A stretch of DNA of 64,000 nt, taken from contig CM076949.1 in assembly GCA_039566865.1 (NCBI GenBank), positions 25,272,501 to 25,336,500 on the forward strand. Direction: 5' to 3'. Of this stretch, positions 60,197-64,000 are shown in pieces. Made by a program: the position numbers and the translations under genes. The DNA is from Aurelia coerulea (Eukaryota; Cnidaria; Scyphozoa; Semaeostomeae; Ulmaridae). A model generated the notes under the pieces. The model was not told the origin of the DNA. It was given only the letters and a program-made list of their open reading frames with translations, and did not search any database. How positions within the stretch are numbered: the first letter of the stretch is position 1; every line of letters begins with the position of its first letter.

Positions 60197-63100
60197 ATGG
60201 CCACTGCAGCAGAGAGTCCTAAATCTTCAGGCAGTATAAAGGTATGAGTTTTATGATCTTCTTATGTGTTTAAAATATTTAAAGACCAAACGATAAAAGG
60301 CTTCCGAACATCTGTGTGAAGTTTTAGGAGACAACAGATGGTTCATCATCATCACTAATGTTCGAAACGAAAGCCGGCAAATAATTTTATGCAATTCACC
60401 TGCGCCTTATGATGAAGCCCCTTATAAGATAAGACGGCCCTATTGAAGGCCTAGCCAATATGACTTTAGGTGCTAAGCATTTCCTGCGAAACTGTTGCTT
60501 ACTGTGGCCATCTTCCCTTCATAAAAACAGGAAACAATTGATATGATCATTATTCATAAATATAGTCAATATATCATCTGCTCTTGGCCTTGCATTGCTG
60601 TGGCTGGCCTTGATTGCTTTTGGTAACATGACAATTTTAGAATCCAATAAACAAGCCAAAAACGATTGGACTTGTCATGAATTAATTGTTCATATTGTTC
60701 TCCCTTCGTGGAAGCATGGTGATACCTGATTTTAATGCAGTGCTATGGAATTTTTAATTTTTTCACATCTGCATGAAAAGTTGCATACATCTTTAAAGTG
60801 AATAACCTGAGTTGAGATCTCACATATTTACAAATAGCTTATTGTATTTGATAATCCATCCAGCTCGGGCTGAATGAAGGCAATGCTAAAGTAAACAATA
60901 ATAGAGGGATGAGGTGTTTCTTTGTCCTATTTATAGACAAGCGCTATATCTCTGGTCATTCACTTTAAAACAGTAAATACTGAAAAAAATTGACAAGGGC
61001 CATGTTCAAAACGATATTATTATTTAATCAACAAAAAAGAAAGTATTGTACATTAAAGAATGAAAGTACAGTAACTGTACTTTTATTCTTTAATGTACAA
61101 CACTTTCTTTTCTGTTGAAAGGGATCAGTCACAGATTATCATAGAATAAGGGATCAATCCATTTTGATTTTTTCTTCTGTTTGTCAAATTTTTATTTGAC
61201 AAATAGTAAATCTTTATTTTTAGCAGTTTAGCAGTTGGCGCCCCACCTATGGAATGGTGCAAAGCAATGGATAACATTGATATATATATAAATATATATT
61301 ATATATTTGGTAAAGGTGGTACGATAAAATATGGTATTAAAATGGCAGATGCAACGAACGAAACGAGTCTAAATAATTGGCACACTGAGGCCTTTCAAAC
61401 TTATGTTATCATCAGAGTGTGACAAACTAAACCAATGCAAACCTTATATTATATATATATGACTGACCGCCAAGTGTTAAATGGTAATTTTTCATAGTAA
61501 ACAAATTTCAATTTTTTACACAGACTTATCCAATAAGTCAAGACTACAATGTTCATTGGAACAAGAAGCTTGGCTCTGGCATAAGTGGACCAGTCAGGTG
61601 TGACTTTGTTGTTATTGTTTTTGTGCTGTTTTCTGTTTTGTTTATGAGTGACTTCCATATTAAACACTCCTCTGCAATGACTTTCCAAAGAATATTTTTG
61701 TGCATGCATTGGAATTAGCAAAATGATAACATATTATGCACATACATACTCAACTGCAAAAATATGAGTTTAGACGAACACAAGATAAGCAGGAGGGTAA
61801 AAAAACAGCTTATCATACCATATTGACTGCTGGAGTAAAATTAGTTAGATGCTATGGGAGAGTTTGCTCCATACTGTAAATAGATTGCAGTTTGCAGGAC
61901 AGAATAAAACGATGTCACCAACCGTAAACAACTTGGGTAGATTTATTGAAGTTTAGGCTCTGAAAGGTACTGTATTCCCAGCCATTTCCATTCTGTTTTT
62001 GTTTATGAATGTATAGTACTACTCTGACAAAATTGAGATGGACGTGCCCCCACTTCACCCCCTAGTGATGCCCTTGAGAGCATAGAAGTTTTTTCATTGC
62101 ATAATGAGGCTAGCAGCAAAAATCATTGTAAACCTCATGCTCACACTATTTTTCTTACTTGCCAAAGATCAAGCACACATTTTAATTTAATTGAAGATAC
62201 AGTATACTGTATGCTATTTTAATTTTATTTGTTAATTAGGCTGTTTATCTCCAACTAGGATTTGCACACACAAAGTTACAAAGCAACATTTTGCATTGAA
62301 ATGTCTTGTTGACAGACAAAAATCAAGAACGGAGGTAAGTAAGCTTCATACAGTACCTTCATTCCTTCAAAGCTTCATATCAATATTTAGACTAAATCAT
62401 AAATTGCCTGTAAAACCCTTTGAAGTCTAAGAGAGTGTACAGCTTTCCACCTTAACCTCTTAACCTCTTACAGTTCTGTGGTGAATTTAATTAAGAACAA
62501 CTTTGGGGCCAGGTCCTATCTGAGAGAATGAGACTTCACCTTCATCGTTGAAGGCTCATATACTACTTTAGCATATCAAACATATTGTGTCAGTCAATAT
62601 CAATTGTTTGTGTGAGGTGAGAATGTCTTGCAAATTAAATTGCAAAGGCTCTTTTGAATACTAACATGAACATGGCATTTGATGTCTTTCTTTCAGGTAG
62701 AATTGCATTTCAGATGCAATCATCCTAATATTGTCTCAGTTGCTGATGTCTATGCAAATGAAATAACATTGCCTGGTGAAATGCTGTCCAAGTGAGTGTT
62801 TTTCTTTGCCTACTTTCAGTTTCAGTTTCCTTATTCAAAATTCCTCTCCATACAGTGTACATTGCAAACTACATTATACAAACAAAAAGAAAATTGTAGA
62901 AAAGAAACCGTTAACTGTTACAAAAGATATAAAACTAAGCAGGATAGGAATTGTTTGCAGTGAAATTTCTTGAGAAGGAGATCTTTCAGTATGATAGAAT
63001 TGAGCACCCCCCTATTTCCCATTTGATAAGAATGTCTAACAACTAATTCGTTTTATTGTTTCATATTTGCTGTACATGAAAGTTTTTATACACTATTATT

Positions 63101-63217
63101 TGTTTCAGGTCGTATTTACTCATGGTCATGGAGCTAATGGAGGGTGGAGAACTTTTTGAAAGAATAAGGAAGAAAGTCAGTTTCACTGAGAAAGAAGCTT
63201 GTGACATTACAAAACAG
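60197..63217 (+). CDS. MAPKAPK5: MAP kinase-activated protein kinase 5, N-terminal part
   Basis: Serine/threonine kinase of the MAPKAPK group (MK5/PRAK), acting downstream of p38 and ERK3/4. Five exons are in the window: 60197-60241, 61524-61597, 62259-62334, 62697-62791 and 63109-63217 (133 codons); the rest lies past the right edge. The protein starts MATAAESPKSSGSIK, followed by YNVHWNKKLGSGISGPVR (glycine-rich loop), HFALKCLVDRQKSR (catalytic Lys of the VAIK-type strand), HFRCNHPNIVSVADVYANE and LLMVMELMEGGELFERI (hinge and start of helix D), ending FTEKEACDITKQ. The GISGPVR loop and the insert between HPNIV and the hinge match MK5 better than MK2/MK3. The start ATG is the first one after the divergent promoter interval and gives a short, Ser-rich leader. 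Every intron is GT-AG and in phase. Only the kinase N-lobe and the first part of the C-lobe can be seen here. Confidence 0.94.
60792..60968. repeat. Short MITE, TTTAAAGTGAAT termini
   Basis: TTTAAAGTGAATAACC at the left and, reversed, TTTAAAGTGAATGACC at the right. MAPKAPK5 intron 1. Related to 11782-11960. Confidence 0.72.
61035..61111. repeat. Long hairpin, about 38-bp arms
   Basis: AAGTATTGTACATTAAAGAA and GAAAGTACAGT on the left pair with ACTGTACTTTTATTC and TTTAATGTACAACACTTTC on the right around a single A at 61073, with two or three mismatches. MAPKAPK5 intron 1. Confidence 0.88.
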
Positions 63218-64000
63218 GTAATTTACTAACAGTCTATTTATAATACATCAAAAGCCAAACATTTTGGACACTAATATTTTTGGTCATTTCATAGGTTCGA
63301 AAATGTTAATGTTGGAATTTTTTGTAGTCCTCAATATTTAGAAATTTTCCTCAGCATAGCAAAATCACAGCAGAACATTTCCACCATTTGAGAATGTAAT
63401 GCCTTGCTTGCAAAACGCTTTGCTGTGAAGAAGAATGTAGTGAGAATGTTAATTAATGAAAAATATTAATAATATTATTTTCTTAAAATAAATCCACCTT
63501 AGCAATCATTCTAATCATCCTCACCGCAACAATAATCATTTATGGAAATTTCTCACCAAAGACCCCCAAAATGAAACACGATCAATAGAACTACGACATT
63601 TTAGTATGAAATGAGCCGAAATAAACTGCAAAATGTATAGTTTTAAGTCGTCCAAAATTTCTGTAAAAACGTCTGAAACTCCGTGGAAAAATGTCTGAAC
63701 ATTATTTGCCCGAAAATAGTTTGTTCGAAATTTATTTGACCGAAATTTTGGCTTTTAACGTAGTATAGAACATCGTATAATAGTAAAATAGTATTAGCAA
63801 TGATGAAAACTTATAAAACACAACTGTTACTTGGCAATAAGTTTCAATTAAAATATCTTCGTCAGTAATAAAAGCAGTACCAGAAGGAAAATACCCAGGA
63901 CAAAGATCTAGAAGAAAGAATCGCTTAACGCTAATAAAAAGCAACAAAAGTTATGCAGAATTGAAGATTTTGGCGCAAGATCGAGAAATTTGGAAGACTT

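Overview
The window is nuclear DNA from an animal, most likely a marine or other invertebrate. It is AT-rich, its genes are intron-rich with GT-AG introns, it has no operons or bacterial signals, and it is packed with small transposons and retrotransposon pieces. One metazoan-type AP-1/AP-2 beta adaptin gene with 25 recognisable exons, a MAPKAPK5 (MK5/PRAK) gene and a 5S-rRNA-derived SINE together fit a cnidarian, sponge or lophotrochozoan-like genome. I cannot name the species from the sequence.

Layout. (1) 1-3455: no gene, only inverted-repeat elements, one pair apparently nested. (2) 3456-10427, minus: a three-exon gene for a predicted secreted protein of about 1105 residues, Lys/Glu-rich, with five tandem modules each carrying one Cys-x-x-Cys knuckle. 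(3) 13530-20287, minus: a four-exon gene for a predicted membrane protein of about 1770 residues with a signal peptide, a Cys-containing N-terminal region, a huge Ser/Thr/Lys-rich stretch and one membrane segment near the C-terminus. These two tandem genes belong to no family I recognise and are the most novel coding content. (4) 21632-45797, minus: the beta subunit of the clathrin adaptors AP-1/AP-2. Exon-by-exon phases give one uninterrupted reading frame of about 958 residues; only the initiator exon was not found. Its introns hold at least ten transposon insertions, including two SINE classes, hAT-like, mariner-like and foldback MITEs, and a LINE. (5) 47790-48880, plus: a second truncated LINE. 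(6) 49477-53255: a 30-copy satellite array with a 126-bp unit and a late 252-bp higher-order dimer. (7) 54374-55306, plus: a two-exon DUF1772-like four-helix membrane protein. (8) 56896-59608, minus: a five-exon gene resembling PRR11/MTFR. (9) 60197 to beyond the right edge, plus: the first five exons of MAPKAPK5. Genes 8 and 9 are divergent and share a 588-bp promoter interval containing a perfect palindromic E2F-type site.

The gene models were built by reading splice sites and phases by eye. Where homology is clear (AP beta, MAPKAPK5) they should be accurate to the base. Where it is not, they rest on open frame, phase match and signal-peptide or membrane features alone.
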